Shown: piece after piece, positions 11,421 to 22,380 of the stretch | Numbering within the stretch: position 1 is the first letter of the stretch | How the letters are laid out: each line of letters starts with the position of its first letter | From: Typhlomys cinereus | Lineage: Eukaryota > Chordata > Mammalia > Rodentia > Platacanthomyidae | Assembly: GCA_023101885.1 (NCBI GenBank) | Contig: JALPQD010000006.1 | Location: 16,268,085 to 16,332,084 of the forward strand | Reading direction: 5' to 3' | Length of the DNA: 64,000 nucleotides | Translations under genes and position numbers: made by a program | Notes under the pieces: generated by a model | Databases searched by the model: none | What the model was told of the DNA's origin: nothing | Seen by the model: only the letters and a program-made list of their open reading frames with translations

Positions 11421-13074
11421 ATGTGACATATTGAATATTAAATTCCCAAGCCTGTAGAACATTTGGCACTGAGAGTGAATTCAATATATGAGAAACTTTT
11501 AAAGGTAAAGAAAATAATTTTCATTGCATAGTTTTGAATATATTTAACTGCTGGCTGGACACATTCACTGATATTGCATTGAGAGTGGAATCTACCTGAC
11601 TGTCACAACAAAACTTCTGAGTGCAAAGAAAAATTAAATTGCAAAAGAATTAGAAATGACTGAAAGGTAATGTAGAAATTTCAAGGAAAAGGAGATAAAG
11701 TTAAGATGCTTGACAGATTTCCCAAGAAAATTGGTTTGCAAATGTTGCCCATGACTTAACAGATAGTGATCAGTGTATGATTCTGAGTGATAGCACCTTC
11801 AAAACAAGCTCACAGAACTCGCTAAACTGAAATAGGCTCAGGATAATTCAGAGAGTGGTATAGAAAATTTGATGGGTATCCATTAATGCATTTGAGCAAA
11901 GTATTGTGCTACAAAGGTTGAGTTGTCCTCTATTTATTATCAAGTACAACTTTGGCTTAATTTTTCTAACCATGGAAATCACCTTGTGGTTGAAGATCAG
12001 ATGCATTCTTGCACAAAGAGATCATGGACTAAACAAGAAACCAAGGCCCAGAAAAGTCCCCTGACATTATCAAGTTTACAGAAAAAAATGTGTAGGAACA
12101 CACAGATTAGACTAAAATATCCAACTTCATTCAAGAGTTTGTTATCACAGTTGTATCCTGCTATCTTTTATTTTATAATTTCTCCTGTAATCTGGGTTAA
12201 ATTCCGGGGCATATAGAGCACTTGGTCCAACAGAGTTATTCAAGTCCTTTGAAAACAGCCCTTAATTATAAGACAAGCATGCAAAAGATATCTAATCTGG
12301 TTTTCATTTTGAGTCTTTTCTATAAACACAGTCACGGGAAATCTGCTATAGTATGACTCACAATTACAGAGTTGTGCTTCATTTTAGATGGAATATTGTT
12401 TGTAGAATTAGATTTGTCTAGGTCAAAATATAAATTTAGCAACTTAAAGGGAAGGAACAATATGAGTTATATAATATATAACCAATCCAGAGCACTATTT
12501 ACTCTTGTTTTCTGAAACTAATGATATAAATAGAATTTCCCATGTACAAGTAAACACAAATGACATTGACTGCCCTTCTCTTTTATACCATTACCACATG
12601 ATTCACCAGGTACTCAATGATGAAAGTCCCTTCCATGGAAGAATTATTGAACAATTTGCTTATCTTCAGACAGTTATGCTTACTCATAAATTACGAGCAG
12701 AAAGAATAACAACATTTTAATCAGCAAAAATATGTCTGGATTATTTATTAAATATTCTGATTATTATATAATTTGCAGATTTGAAAAGCATATTCTTTTT
12801 TGAAATAACAATGAATTTATGTGCTTTCATCACCCACTACCTACTACCCCTCTCCAACCCTTCACATCCCACGTTTGCCCTTCCATCTCAGTGTTCCTTC
12901 CTCTCCCATATCCTCCTACGTGTATGATCCCCTAGGTTCCATCTAGTACTCCTTTACTACCAAGGGATCTGATAATCACAAGACTGCATAGGGCCCACTA
13001 GTGGGCAGTGTTGAGTAAAGCTCTTCATCTCTTCTTCCCAACACCAGGATACTTCCTCTTCTTTTTTTTTTTTT
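11421..13074. other. Anonymous sequence; pyrimidine-rich end possibly an L1 3' UTR
   Basis: I see no supported gene. The stretch 12820-13060 is strongly C/T-rich ('ctacccctctccaaccct') and could be an antisense rodent L1 3' UTR, but the match is weak. The rest is AT-rich unique sequence. Confidence 0.4.
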
Positions 13075-13083
13075 AATTTAGCA

Positions 13084-13142
<59 letters not shown>

Positions 13143-13352
13143 CAGAGGGGACTACATGTTCTGATGAAGGACCAAGGATAACTTCAGGAATCATCCTGAA
13201 TTTCTTCTACTTCCTTTTTGCTTTGTTCTGGAATTTCCCAGGCTCCGCTCATCTGGGCTGCCCTTTCTGTCTGGAGTCTTTACATGGTACCTGGGATCTA
13301 TATCAAGTCCTGCTGCTTTCAAGGCAGAGACTGAGCCATCTTTCTAGCCCAG
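13065..13352 (-). mobile_element. B2-superfamily-like SINE with (GT)26, antisense
   Basis: In minus orientation the head is near 13350 ('gggctagaaagatggctcag', a tRNA-like A-box region) and the body ends in a long (CA) run. An A-rich tail follows, visible on the plus strand as 'tttttttttttt' at about 13062-13074. The uninterrupted dinucleotide tract is 13089-13140. Its layout matches the two better-preserved SINEs at 19.4 and 51.5 kb, but the body is more diverged. Poor matches flank it, so any target-site duplication has decayed. Confidence 0.55.
13089..13140. repeat. (GT)26 microsatellite
   Basis: Twenty-six uninterrupted GT units inside the antisense SINE, at the junction between its body and A-rich tail. 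Confidence 0.97.
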
Positions 13353-13829
13353 GATGCATACATTAAATTAATCATACTACATATCATTTCCCTAGTAAAT
13401 AAAGTCAAGATTCTCACTGCATGTAAGATATTAGGATATGGTTGGACACATAATAGTGTATTGATAAAGTTAGGCTTTTATAATTTGTGTTTGCACTCAT
13501 TAAAGAAAAGAATGTGCATAATTATGGTACCAAGTAATTCTCTTCTTGTTAATTAATTTGGTATGAACTTCCTTGTGTCTATTCTTGCCCATTCCCCCTT
13601 CTTTAATCTTCTTTGATATCATGTTTCCATTAAATCACTATAATTTCTTATAGTAGATTTTACTCTATTATCTTACTCTCCTTATATTTCTCCTATTATC
13701 CCTCCTGTTTCCTTTCCTCTGAGGTACCTGTACAGAATCTATTCCAAGTCATCCTGTCCTGGAGTAGGAGGAGAAATGGCCTGTGATTCAGGAACAGCCA
13801 GGTTACCAGCAGGAGATTTGAAAAAAACT

Positions 13830-14250
13830 GTCATAGTTAGACACAGGTGCCAACTTGACAGTTGAGTGTTTGCGCTCTGGGCACATTTGTAGATAATTAA
13901 GCCCACACCAAACCTGCAGGAGATTGTCTAGTTGATGAAGAAAACAACCCTAAGTAGGAGGAATTAGGCCTTGGACAGGTGAATAAAGTACAGGAGACTG
14001 GTTGAGAAAGGTGGCAGCCTTCTGTACACTGGGCCGGACATGCTGGTCTGACAAGTAAGGATTGTCCCTCTCTCAGCTATTATGTAGATATGGTGTGGCC
14101 AGTTCCCTCTGTCTCTTGGTGACGGTGCATGCTTTCCTGCCAAGTTGGATTAAGAACTGTAACTGGACAATTGAAAGAGAAAATATATCCTTGTTCTCTT
14201 GAACTGTCATGATTTTATCAGCAACCATGTAGTCTAACTACAATGGAAAC
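13830..14250 (+). mobile_element. RMER/LTR-type rodent repeat, sense
   Basis: It starts 'ctgtcatagttagacacagg' and 'gccaacttgacagttgag', the same start as the minus-strand insert at 496-928. Further along are 'gtggcagccttctgtacact', 'gccaagttggattaagaact' and a 3' end 'catgattttatcagcaacca'. This order follows an abundant rodent repeat whose consensus I know only approximately. It has no open frame. Confidence 0.55.
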
Positions 14251-14879
14251 CTTTGTCTATGATTCTAAACCAAGATGGTTAAAAGACAATTTAGCTCAGC
14301 AGCACTAGTAACTTTTCCATGAAAGCTTATGACCTCTCAGCCAAGGATGTTTCATCAGTTACCATAGCAGATAAACAATCTATTGCAGCAGTGAACACAA
14401 TTTGCTTGTCGGATTGATTTTGTTGCTCATGGGTTCACATCTTTGTAAAACCCATGGGGTCTTCTCTCTTGGCAGCTTCCATAGTACCTACTATCATTAT
14501 TAACATTAGCCTAAAATGATGTAACATCTAATTTAGTTTCAGCTTGAATCAAGGTGTGTAGTTTCTGTCAGTGACAGTGTCTTCTTATTTAGTTCTGGTG
14601 GGCAACTGGGAGGAATGGAAAGAGCCTACATTGCTTTAGAAGTGTCTGGGGAATAACTGACCAATAACTCATGTGGTTTGAAAGATTTCTTTTATAACCT
14701 ATGACTTCTAGAAGTGAGTGATATTATCCAGTCAAGCAATATACCTTCCTTATGTCTATTACTTTTCAAATTTACATTTTGATTGATTTATATGATACTG
14801 TTTCCTTATGACTTTCTCAAATATACTTTATTCTTGTCTGCCCTTCTTAACATCCCTTTGTCTTACCTGTTCCTTCATG

Positions 14880-15215
14880 TTGCTTGGACTTTTCCTGCAC
14901 AAAATTAGACCTGTCAACAAGTAGTAATGGATAGGGAAGGGCTTGTGGAATACTACCCCTCCCTCTTGCTACTGATGGATTCTGGAGCAGAAGTCTTTTT
15001 TTTTAATTTTTTTTTTCGATGTGTGCTCACTTGGAGCTCAATAGGGTCCATTGTATATTTCTACATCCATGGCCATGCAGACAATCCTGGTGAAACTCAG
15101 TGGGTCACAAATCAAAGTAAAAAGACATGAACTTGGAAAAGGGACCCATGGGGAGGTGAGGGAGGTAGGAATGAGTGGGTGAAAGCAATCATAGTGTATT
15201 AAGAAATGCCAACCA
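14880..15215 (+). mobile_element. Rodent L1 (Lx-like) 3' UTR, sense
   Basis: Characteristic blocks appear in order: 'aaaattagacctgtcaac', 'ctactgatggattctggag', a T-rich stretch, 'catggccatgcagacaatcc', 'gtgaaactcagtgggtcaca', 'aaaaagacatgaacttgg' and a G-rich 'catggggaggtgagggagg'. This matches what I remember of the 3' UTR of Lx-type rodent L1. ORF2 is not recognisable immediately upstream, so it is a 5'-truncated copy. It is one of the better pointers to a myomorph rodent. Confidence 0.7.
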
Positions 15216-15219
15216 TCCA

Positions 15220-16435
15220 TTTTCTCGTTCTGTGCCTCAAGGTTACTTTTAGATTTCATTTCCTCTTAAAATTATTTACTCACCTAAAACATACTTATAA
15301 AATGAACTATGTGTATCATTCTAGAAATTCATAAAACTTGGGTAATACTGTCGTCAAGGAAACAAGATAAGAGACAGATGAAAGAAAAAGGAACCATTGA
15401 TTATTTTCAAAATCTCAAGTTTTACAAACAATATGCAATAACTCAGCTCTACGTTAAAACATGTAAGTGCTTTGGTCCATATCTAAGAGGATTCTATGTT
15501 TCTTTAGACATAGTAACATAACTCAATCTCATGAGATAATTGTTCAGTGTGCTGGTTTAAATCAATGTCTGCTTCTTCCAGTTATATATCTACACTTTGC
15601 TACATTGTCTCTAACAGTTTTATCTGTAACTTTGTTCATTTTTGCTGTTTTTACCTTTTAGCTTCATTTTGGCTATGTCACTCAATACTGGATGTATTTA
15701 CCATAGGTGATAACATCATATTTATATTGCAGAGTAAATTACAGGTTGGGATAGCTATCCAGAAGCCACAGGTACTAAAATGAGGAAGCAAACATGAAGC
15801 TGGCATTTAACTCGCCTTGGCATGCTGTCTAACAGGGAAGAACATATACAAGCGTGTCAGGATCACAGTTTTTGACACACAAATATATGTGCCATGACAG
15901 CATTAAAAGAAATGCTGTTCTGTTATTTTTCAAAGTTATACCATGCAATGAATACATATATAGATGTCATTCTCAGCATGGTTCAGAAATCAGAATCAAT
16001 CACAGTTCCTGACATTAATGAATACAATTATGAGATATACGTTAAGTAGCAAATTTTTATACACTTAAAAAACTAAATTTTGAATATAGCAATAAATTTA
16101 TTATAGATAGACAGAATTACAAAAGCATCTGTGTCATAATTATTAACTCTATAGAAGACATAATTTCATGGTGCTTTCATGAGAGATAAAAACATTATTC
16201 TCCAATTTCAGAACACATTGAAAACTATAGATTTTGGAAATTAAAGGATTAATATCGAAGTAGCGAATGTGCATATCTATATATATTTATGATTCATTTA
16301 TCCCCAGATAGTTAACAAAAGAATATGTGTATGTTAGTTATAGTATGACTCTTAGCATTCCATACTCACTAATTCTTGAGAACTTGGTCCCAGTTAATGC
16401 CACTGTTTCTGAAAGATGTTATAACATAGAGATTG
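15220..16435. other. Anonymous AT-rich sequence
   Basis: I recognise no gene or repeat. Several short overlapping frames around 15300-15780 have the hydrophobic, cysteine-rich look of AT-rich non-coding DNA. Confidence 0.5.
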
Positions 16436-16439
16436 GTAG

Positions 16440-16612
16440 ACAGAAGTAGGTGACTCTGGAACAAGCTGTGAAGTTACGTCCCCTGGTTCTATCCTCACTC
16501 TTTTCTACCTGGTTGGTTGCCTGTCTTGCAAAAACTATGCAACTTCATTTTGTCTTCCTTATTGTGATGGATGGGACTCTTCTAAAAATTAGGATCCAAT
16601 GCAAAGCCTTTC
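16440..16612 (-). mobile_element. MIR SINE relic, antisense
   Basis: Antisense MIR blocks can be followed: 'cccctggttctatcctcac', 'ttgcctgtcttgcaaaaac', 'tatgcaacttcattttgtct' and 'ccttattgtgatggatggga'. These correspond to the complement of the MIR tail-to-core region. Divergence is large, as expected for an ancient mammalian SINE. Confidence 0.5.
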
Positions 16613-17731
16613 TTTTGCAAGTTCTCTTTGCCAGATACCCTCTTGTAATGATGCAAAAGTAACTGATTCTATGTGAGGAAAAGAATGCTTGAGTTTCATT
16701 AAATAATTCAAATATTGACAATAAAAGAATGGCAATCACATTAAGCAGTATAAACTGTAACTTAAAATATGCTCGTGTCTGTATTTAATAATGAAAGCCA
16801 TGACTTGAATGTCTGGTGCAGAAAAGATTTAAATTGTGGATCCATATACCAGAAATTATCTTGTTAAATGCCCACCATGATAGAACTTTGCAAGCTTTAG
16901 GACTTTAAGGGATATTGTGCTTGGGCCCTTGATTTGACAAGCAGTATTGTTACATGCATTGAATCAAAGTTCCCCTGTGTGTATGAAAGAACAAACTTCT
17001 AACCCAAGGAAGAAGGTCCCTACAAGTGACCCCTTTCAATAAGTAGAGCAGCCAGAGTTTCTCTAAGACTGCACAAACTTCAGGCTCCAGTCAATGAGAG
17101 TTGAGGATGCCGTACTGGAATCATTGTGAGAACTTTTATAGAGAAGTCTTAAACAAGACAAATGAAAAATGTTGCCTAAAAGAGTGTTTAATCTTCACTG
17201 CCCTCTCTCCCCAAGAAAAGAGAAAAGAAATACTTCTGGACTGTGTTTAGAGCTCAATGAAATCCTCAACATATGTCTGAAACATAGGTGGAGTAGAGGG
17301 GTGAAAAGAGGCAATGGGCTGAGGATTTTAAAGGCTGTTGTGTTTGGCAAATAGAAGTTTTCTTTAAAATGTAAAACACCTCTTGATGCCTTGTTGTCTC
17401 ATCTGAAAGGTGAGAGATTTGTCCTTTTTGATTTGAATTCTCCAGTTGTCATCAGTCCTATGATTCATTGATTGACAAATGAAAAGATCACAGATTATTG
17501 AGGTGAGCTCTTGTCTTGGTCCTACTTTCCTCAGCAGGGCCCAGGGTTCCTTGCTCACTATAAAATCAGTGTGCAATGAAAGAACAGGATTTGTGCTTTC
17601 TTCAAGCTCTTGCCTTTGCACTTTAATACCCCCATCCTTTCTACTGTGGAAATGCAAACTTTGTAGATAAAGAGACCATATTTCTTCCTATGGAAAAAAA
17701 GGATGCTACTGCGTAGGAATAGAACAGCATA
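16613..17731. other. Anonymous sequence
   Basis: I see no supported gene. The stretch 16860-17200 has some LTR-like composition, and 17385-17480 weakly recalls an antisense MIR. Neither is strong enough to call. Confidence 0.4.
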
Positions 17732-17828
17732 ATCAAAAGAAAAGAAAAGCTATCTGTGGGGAATTTAGGATGATATACATACTTGACAATATTTCAGTTT
17801 ACTATTCAAGGTTATAATCCATTATTTC
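17732..17828 (+). repeat. 97-bp near-identical duplication, copy 1
   Basis: This 97-bp block recurs in direct orientation at 19197-19293 with only two substitutions and no indels. It runs from 'atcaaaagaaaag' to 'aatccattatttc'. The flanks share nothing beyond those edges. No poly-A tail or target-site duplication is visible, so it does not behave like a SINE. Confidence 0.95.
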
Positions 17829-18084
17829 CGTGTTCAGAGTGAGCTCAAGACTCTCCAAGTGGCCTTCACACCAATGTCTTTGTAGGTGAAAAGTTAATGC
17901 ACTGGAAGCTGATATAGCTTATGATGTGAAGCAAGAATATTATGTCAAATAGTCCCAGGAGCACTGAGAGCTATTGACTCACTGGTATTGTTGACACAAC
18001 AACTTCAGATATGATATCTATATAAAAATCTTATAATTCAACTTTCCCAAGATAAGGCAAAAAATGAAATCTACATACCTAGTG

Positions 18085-18245
18085 CACATGCATTATAAAT
18101 TAATCTTTACAATACCCAGGATCTCAGAGGTTGAAACTATTCTTCCCGAAGAAGTTTCTCATTGCTTAAGAAGTTACTATATTGCAGAACATGGCCATTA
18201 TGAAATTTCCAAGGTCAGACGCCATCATCATCTAAAGGCCAGGCA
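18085..18245 (+). mobile_element. Possible MIR SINE relic, sense
   Basis: 'ttaatctttacaatacccag', 'aggttgaaactattcttccc', 'gcttaagaagttactatatt' and 'ttccaaggtcagacgcc' can be aligned in order with the MIR core and tail. Conservation is low, so this is tentative. Confidence 0.4.
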
Positions 18246-18944
18246 TCTCTACACTGACTTGTTTTCAGGGAACAGGGTAAAGAACACAGAGGAGAAGTAG
18301 CTGTGCACTCTGGGTATGCCCTGCAGTCAGGGGAACACTGTGAGCAACAAGCACTATGGTGGTCCTATCACTTTTGTCCTGTCCCTGGAAGGGAGAGAAT
18401 TTCCGGGATCACAAAGAAATAAACAGAACACTCAGAATCATGAATTGCTTTCCTTGTCAGTAATTTCCTTCTTTTCTTTTCACTGTAAATGTCAGAATTA
18501 ATGGGAGTATTCTATTTCAGTGAGATTTCTGCCTCTCCCTCCTTATAGTTGACTTGGCTTTGAGATGGAACAGTCTTTCCTATGTGTGAAGGGCTAGGCA
18601 GGGTGACATAACAAGGTGCCATGACTTGAAAGGAAAGGACAAAAAGAAGAATGAGGAAAAAGTCAAAATAAGGATAGGGGAAAGAAAATCAAGCCTGGAG
18701 ACTAAACTAAGGATTATTTAACCAACGATAGTATTTTATTTAACTGATTTGAATATATATCAGTTCTAATAGGTATAAATGAATTCTTTGTCTTTGACTA
18801 TATGGCTGTTTTCATAAAATGCAAACTCTCTTCTCCATAGAAGGACCTTCAAGGGCATTCAATGTGAATTTTAAAGAAACACTCAGGAGAGATGCCTCAC
18901 AATCCAATATCAATACAAAGTTGAAATAAATAATTTTACTGCTA

Positions 18945-19190
18945 TTAACCTTTGTCAAGCAGTCTTTCTATATTCACCACTACTCATTTTATTTGATTAT
19001 TACAGAAACCCTTCAAAGATGTAGCATTATTCTCAACTTTTTTTAGATGTTGAAACAGAGATTGAGAGTTCATGTGGCCTTTGCAAAGGCACGTGCCATA
19101 GTTGGAGCTACTCATGCTGAGTGAATTAGGAGGCAGGACTTGCATGTAGAAAAGGCTGATGGAAAATTCTCCCATTTTTGCAGTATCCCT
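18945..19190 (+). mobile_element. MIR SINE relic, sense
   Basis: MIR landmarks are in the right order. They include 'actcattttatttgattatt', 'cagaaacccttcaaagatgt', 'ttattctcaacttttttta', 'gatgttgaaacagagattga' and 'catgtggcctttgcaaaggc', then a GC-richer tail. It ends almost exactly where copy 2 of the 97-bp duplication begins. Confidence 0.65.
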
Positions 19191-19196
19191 TAGCTC

Positions 19197-19293
19197 ATCA
19201 AAAGAAAAGAAAAGCTATCTGTGGGGGATTTAGGATGATATACATACTTGACAATATTTCAGTTTACTATTAAAGGTTATAATCCATTATTTC
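19197..19293 (+). repeat. 97-bp near-identical duplication, copy 2
   Basis: It matches 17732-17828 at 95 of 97 positions (a-to-g after the 'tgtgggg' run, and c-to-a in 'actatt.aagg'). It abuts the 3' end of a MIR relic on its left and ordinary sequence on its right. Confidence 0.95.
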
Positions 19294-19424
19294 AAGGGAG
19301 AGCTGCCGGCATCAGGAAATGAAGCAGAGGTAACTGTCCATCCCATGTCCTTAACAAGAGTTGCATGCAAGGATAGGACCAAGGCTTACATTTAACTTAC
19401 CAGTCTGCCAAATTCCAACGATCT

Positions 19425-19439
19425 CTCTCTTTCATTATT
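19425..19439 (+). repeat. Target-site duplication, left copy
   Basis: 'ctctctttcattatt' is repeated exactly at 19723-19737, immediately bracketing the antisense SINE at 19440-19722. A 15-bp perfect match is the expected signature of L1-mediated SINE insertion. Confidence 0.9.
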
Positions 19440-19722
19440 ATTTTTTTTTAATTTTTTTTTATTATTATTTATTCAACTGTGTGCATGTGCGTGTGTATGT
19501 GTGCCTGTGTGTGTCGGTGTGTGTGTAGAACCACGGACGAATTCGTGAACCACCATGGACGCCTCCACCTCCTTCTGCCCCGGGATTCACAGGCTGCGCC
19601 CTACCAGGACCAGAAGCGCAGCCGCCCCCGCTTCGCCTGGCGTCCTATACTGGGATCTGGGATCCGAACTCAGGACCTTTCGCTCCAAGGCGAAGCTTTA
19701 ACCCTGAGCCACCTCTCCAGCC
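19440..19722 (-). mobile_element. Well-preserved tRNA-headed SINE with GC-rich body, antisense
   Basis: Read on the minus strand, the element starts 'gggctggagaggtggctcag', a typical tRNA-derived SINE head, and reaches a B-box-like 'gagttcggatcccagatcc'. A GC-rich body with many CpGs follows ('gaagcgggggcggctgcg'), then 'gtccatggtggttcacgaat', a short imperfect (CA)n and an A/T-rich tail. Perfect 15-bp target-site duplications flank it. The copy at 51529-51792 is the same family. The CpGs are far better kept here, which suggests a younger insertion. It probably belongs to the B2 superfamily; I cannot name the family. Confidence 0.85.
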
Positions 19723-19737
19723 CTCTCTTTCATTATT
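19723..19737 (+). repeat. Target-site duplication, right copy
   Basis: Exact repeat of 19425-19439, directly after the SINE head. Confidence 0.9.
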
Positions 19738-19744
19738 TTTATCT

Positions 19745-19892
19745 ACCTATCCAGGGGATGGTCCTAGTCATCGTGGGCTGGATTGTCCTTTATTAAATAT
19801 TCAATGAGACCATCTCCTCACAGATTTGCCCTACTTTGATCATTGATCACAGATGTGCCTATCCAAATAGTTTTTGATTGTCAACTTGATAC
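19745..19892 (-). mobile_element. RMER/LTR-type rodent repeat fragment, antisense
   Basis: 'gtcatcgtgggctggattgt', then 'caatgagaccatctcctcac', 'cacagatttgccc' and 'ttgattgtcaacttgatacc' follow the same order as the insert at 780-930. It is a second antisense fragment of that repeat group, with the 5' end to the right. Divergence is considerable. Confidence 0.45.
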
Positions 19893-21210
19893 CTGAAGTC
19901 TCTGTCACAGAGGAATGGTGAATTACAAATAGCAATGTACTAATGGGGTTTTAGCTTTGATTAGGCAAGTAGCAACTTTTCTTAAAAATAAGCCTATTGC
20001 ATCACTTTTCTGTGCCTCTGTCATTAATGATGCCAGTGGATTGTTGTGAGGGAAGCAGATGTGTGATGTGTTGTCATGAGATGACAAGTAGCAGAGCCAA
20101 AAGATGTGTCTGTGAATCTGTGTCCAGTGCAGATACACTGGAGAATATTGGTGATGCCTTCTGCTTCCTTCCCTGAGAAATGGAAACAATGGCTGAGCTT
20201 CAACTCCAGGTTTCCCTTTCTACTTAGCCCTCAATGTGCTTAGTCTTGGTTCCCAGCATACAGCTCCTCCATTAGGAGGAGGCCATATCTGCAGGAAGAT
20301 GGGCATAAGTAAGAGCTAGTTAGGGCACAGAGGTGTGTCTTTGAAGAGGACATTCTGATTTTAGAACCATCCAGTCTTTCATTGCTCTCAAGTCATCATG
20401 AAGAGAGAAATTTCTGACATATCAGGATCAGACAATGGCATATTGAATGCCATGTGTCCAAATTGAACAGGGCCAACTAAGCATGAAAGGAAAGCTCTGA
20501 TATTATAAATCTTTCCACTTTTAGAGCACATTATTTCAGGCATGTTAATAATGATGCATGGCTAATAAACACATACATGACAATTATTATTTCCATAATT
20601 TAAAGAACCATGTTAGTATCTTAGGCTGTCAAATAATGGTTAAAGATATAAATGTGAGGAAGGCAAAGTTTGCAGACAAAGGAACCATTAAAGACTGTAG
20701 CTGTAGATGTAAATGTAGATATAACCTGCTCAGGTGAAAGGCCATGGGTTAGAAAGAAAGGGGGTAAGAACAGGTAGAGCCCTGGGGCAAAGAGGAGGAG
20801 GAAAAGAAGATGAAATAACACGGAGATAACTAAAAGCAGTGAAAGGAAAATACTCAAAGATTTCTAAATAGGTTCTATGTAGTATGTGGGGCTCAGAAAG
20901 AACAGAGTACATAGGGGAGAACTTGCCTTGTAGGCCTGTGATTCTTGTGCTTTCTGGGGTACACAGAGAGGCAAGTCCAGCATCAAACAAAGTAATATTC
21001 AAGCTTCTGGAGTAGATTACAAAGAGAAGTGAACTTGCTGTATGTCATATAATGTTAGGTTTGCATACACATGCAAAGGGAGCTAAATATGGAATGGGAT
21101 TTGAAATAAGAGGGCAGCCCAGGTCTGCACTCTGAGCAGATGTGATTAACATTCTGTTCTTAAACCTAAGACTGCAATTATCAACTCTGTGTTTATACCT
21201 AATCTCTTCT
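19893..21210. other. Anonymous sequence
   Basis: I see no supported gene or repeat. Open frames on the minus strand at 19923-20189 and 20621-21002 start at or include non-canonical contexts and resemble nothing known. Confidence 0.5.
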
Positions 21211-21214
21211 TAAC

Positions 21215-21465
21215 CCCTTGTGCTATGGGTTGAAAATGAGTACCTCTCCAAACAATCACAGGGTGAAAAATCTAATCTTCAGTGTAATGATGTTAAGCAG
21301 AAAACCTTTAGGAAGTGTTTAGGTCATAACATGGATTCTATCTTTATCTCAGGATTAGGTTTATCATCTTGGATCAGCTGTTTAAAAAGCAGACTTAGCC
21401 CCAGTTCCTGCTTGCTTTCTTTCGTGGGTAGTTCTCCTTCCTTTCCAACATCTGTGAAGGGATAG
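21215..21465 (+). mobile_element. MaLR-type LTR (MST/THE1-like), sense
   Basis: 'gtgctatgggttgaaaatga', 'aatctaatcttcagtgtaat', 'ggaagtgtttaggtcataac' and 'tggattctatctttatctc' follow the order of MST/THE1-class LTRs. A pyrimidine-rich stretch near 'tgcttgctttctttcgtggg' also fits. It looks like a solo LTR, since no internal sequence is recognisable. The copy is diverged and non-coding. Confidence 0.6.
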
Positions 21466-21474
21466 TCCAACAAG

Positions 21475-21800
21475 GGGGCTATGACAAAATACCTCACAAA
21501 ACACCTTATTTGGGGTCAGGTTATTGGCAGGGAAGGCATGGTGGTGGAGCCGTGTGCTCACATCGAGCCTAGGGTCAGTAAGCAGAGAGCTGAATGTTGG
21601 AGTCCTGCTTGTTTAAGTAGGTTAAAGGTTCCCTTTCTACTTAGTCTGGGGCTCTACTTCATGGGATGGGGCCACCTACATGGGCGAATCTTCTCTTTGC
21701 AGTTAATCACTCTAGAAACACCCTCACAGACACACCTAGAAATGCCTTTCCTTAGGCGAGTCTAAGTCCAGGTAAACTGACAATGAAAATCACAGGGGAG
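21475..21800 (-). mobile_element. RMER/LTR-type rodent repeat, antisense
   Basis: Landmarks in order are 'gctatgacaaaatacctcac', 'gggaaggcatggtggtggag', 'cagtaagcagagagctgaat', 'catgggatggggccaccta', 'gttaatcactctagaaacac', 'cacagacacacctagaaatg' and 'gtaaactgacaatgaaaatc'. This is the antisense form of the same repeat group as 13830-14250. It carries no coding potential. Confidence 0.6.
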
Positions 21801-22079
21801 CCATCACAGGCAGTAGCCTCCTGATCATGTAATACCCACCCTTTAGAACTGTAGAAATTTCTCTTCATAAATTAGTGTATGGGATTCTGCTTAACTACCA
21901 CAGAACGGATAATACAGCTAGTAATGCAGATGTTGTTTCTAGTGAAATACATTTCTGCTGTTTTTCTTCTTTCTTCTACTAGTCCATCTCTGACAATTAC
22001 TTCCTGACTTGCTCCTGCTTTCACCAGCTCCTGCAACACCAGCTCATTTGGATCATCAGAATCCAAGTAAAAGCTGGAT

Positions 22080-22380
22080 TATGGGATAGTCCGTCTGCAA
22101 ACCCAGTGCTGAAATCTTGGAAGAGAGTCAACTAACAAAATGACCTCAAACAGCAAACTCTGGGCTCCTTGAAAGACACTGCCTTGACATATAAGGTGAC
22201 AATTGACATCAACCTGTGACCATCAGTAGCACACACACACAACACACACACACACACACAGACACACACACACACACATAGACCCGTGTGTGAATATGCA
22301 CTCATGCAAACCCACACATTTTCCCATGTGTATATGCAGATGCATTCATAAGTGCTTGCACACACATACATATACAATTC
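22080..22380 (+). mobile_element. B4-like SINE remnant with CA tract
   Basis: 'ctgggctccttgaaagacac', 'cttgacatataaggtgacaa' and 'tgacatcaacctgtgac' are followed directly by a (CA)n run and an alternating 'acacattttcccatgtgtat' tail. This is the layout of the rodent B4 3' half, a B1-like part followed by a CA-rich end. The 5' half is weak. Confidence 0.55.
22230..22279. repeat. Imperfect (CA)n microsatellite
   Basis: A CA run of about 50 bp with single interruptions near 22241 and 22261, inside the B4-like element. Confidence 0.9.

Noticed and set aside
19640..19722. tRNA-like boxes near the SINE head
   Set aside because: A- and B-box-like sequences are present, but there is no cloverleaf with acceptor pairing. 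They are the tRNA-derived promoter of the SINE, not a tRNA gene.
19479..19796. 105-codon plus-strand open frame across the CpG-rich SINE
   Set aside because: The arginine- and proline-rich peptide is the antisense translation of the SINE body. The same peptide motif appears at 51.6 kb in the second copy.
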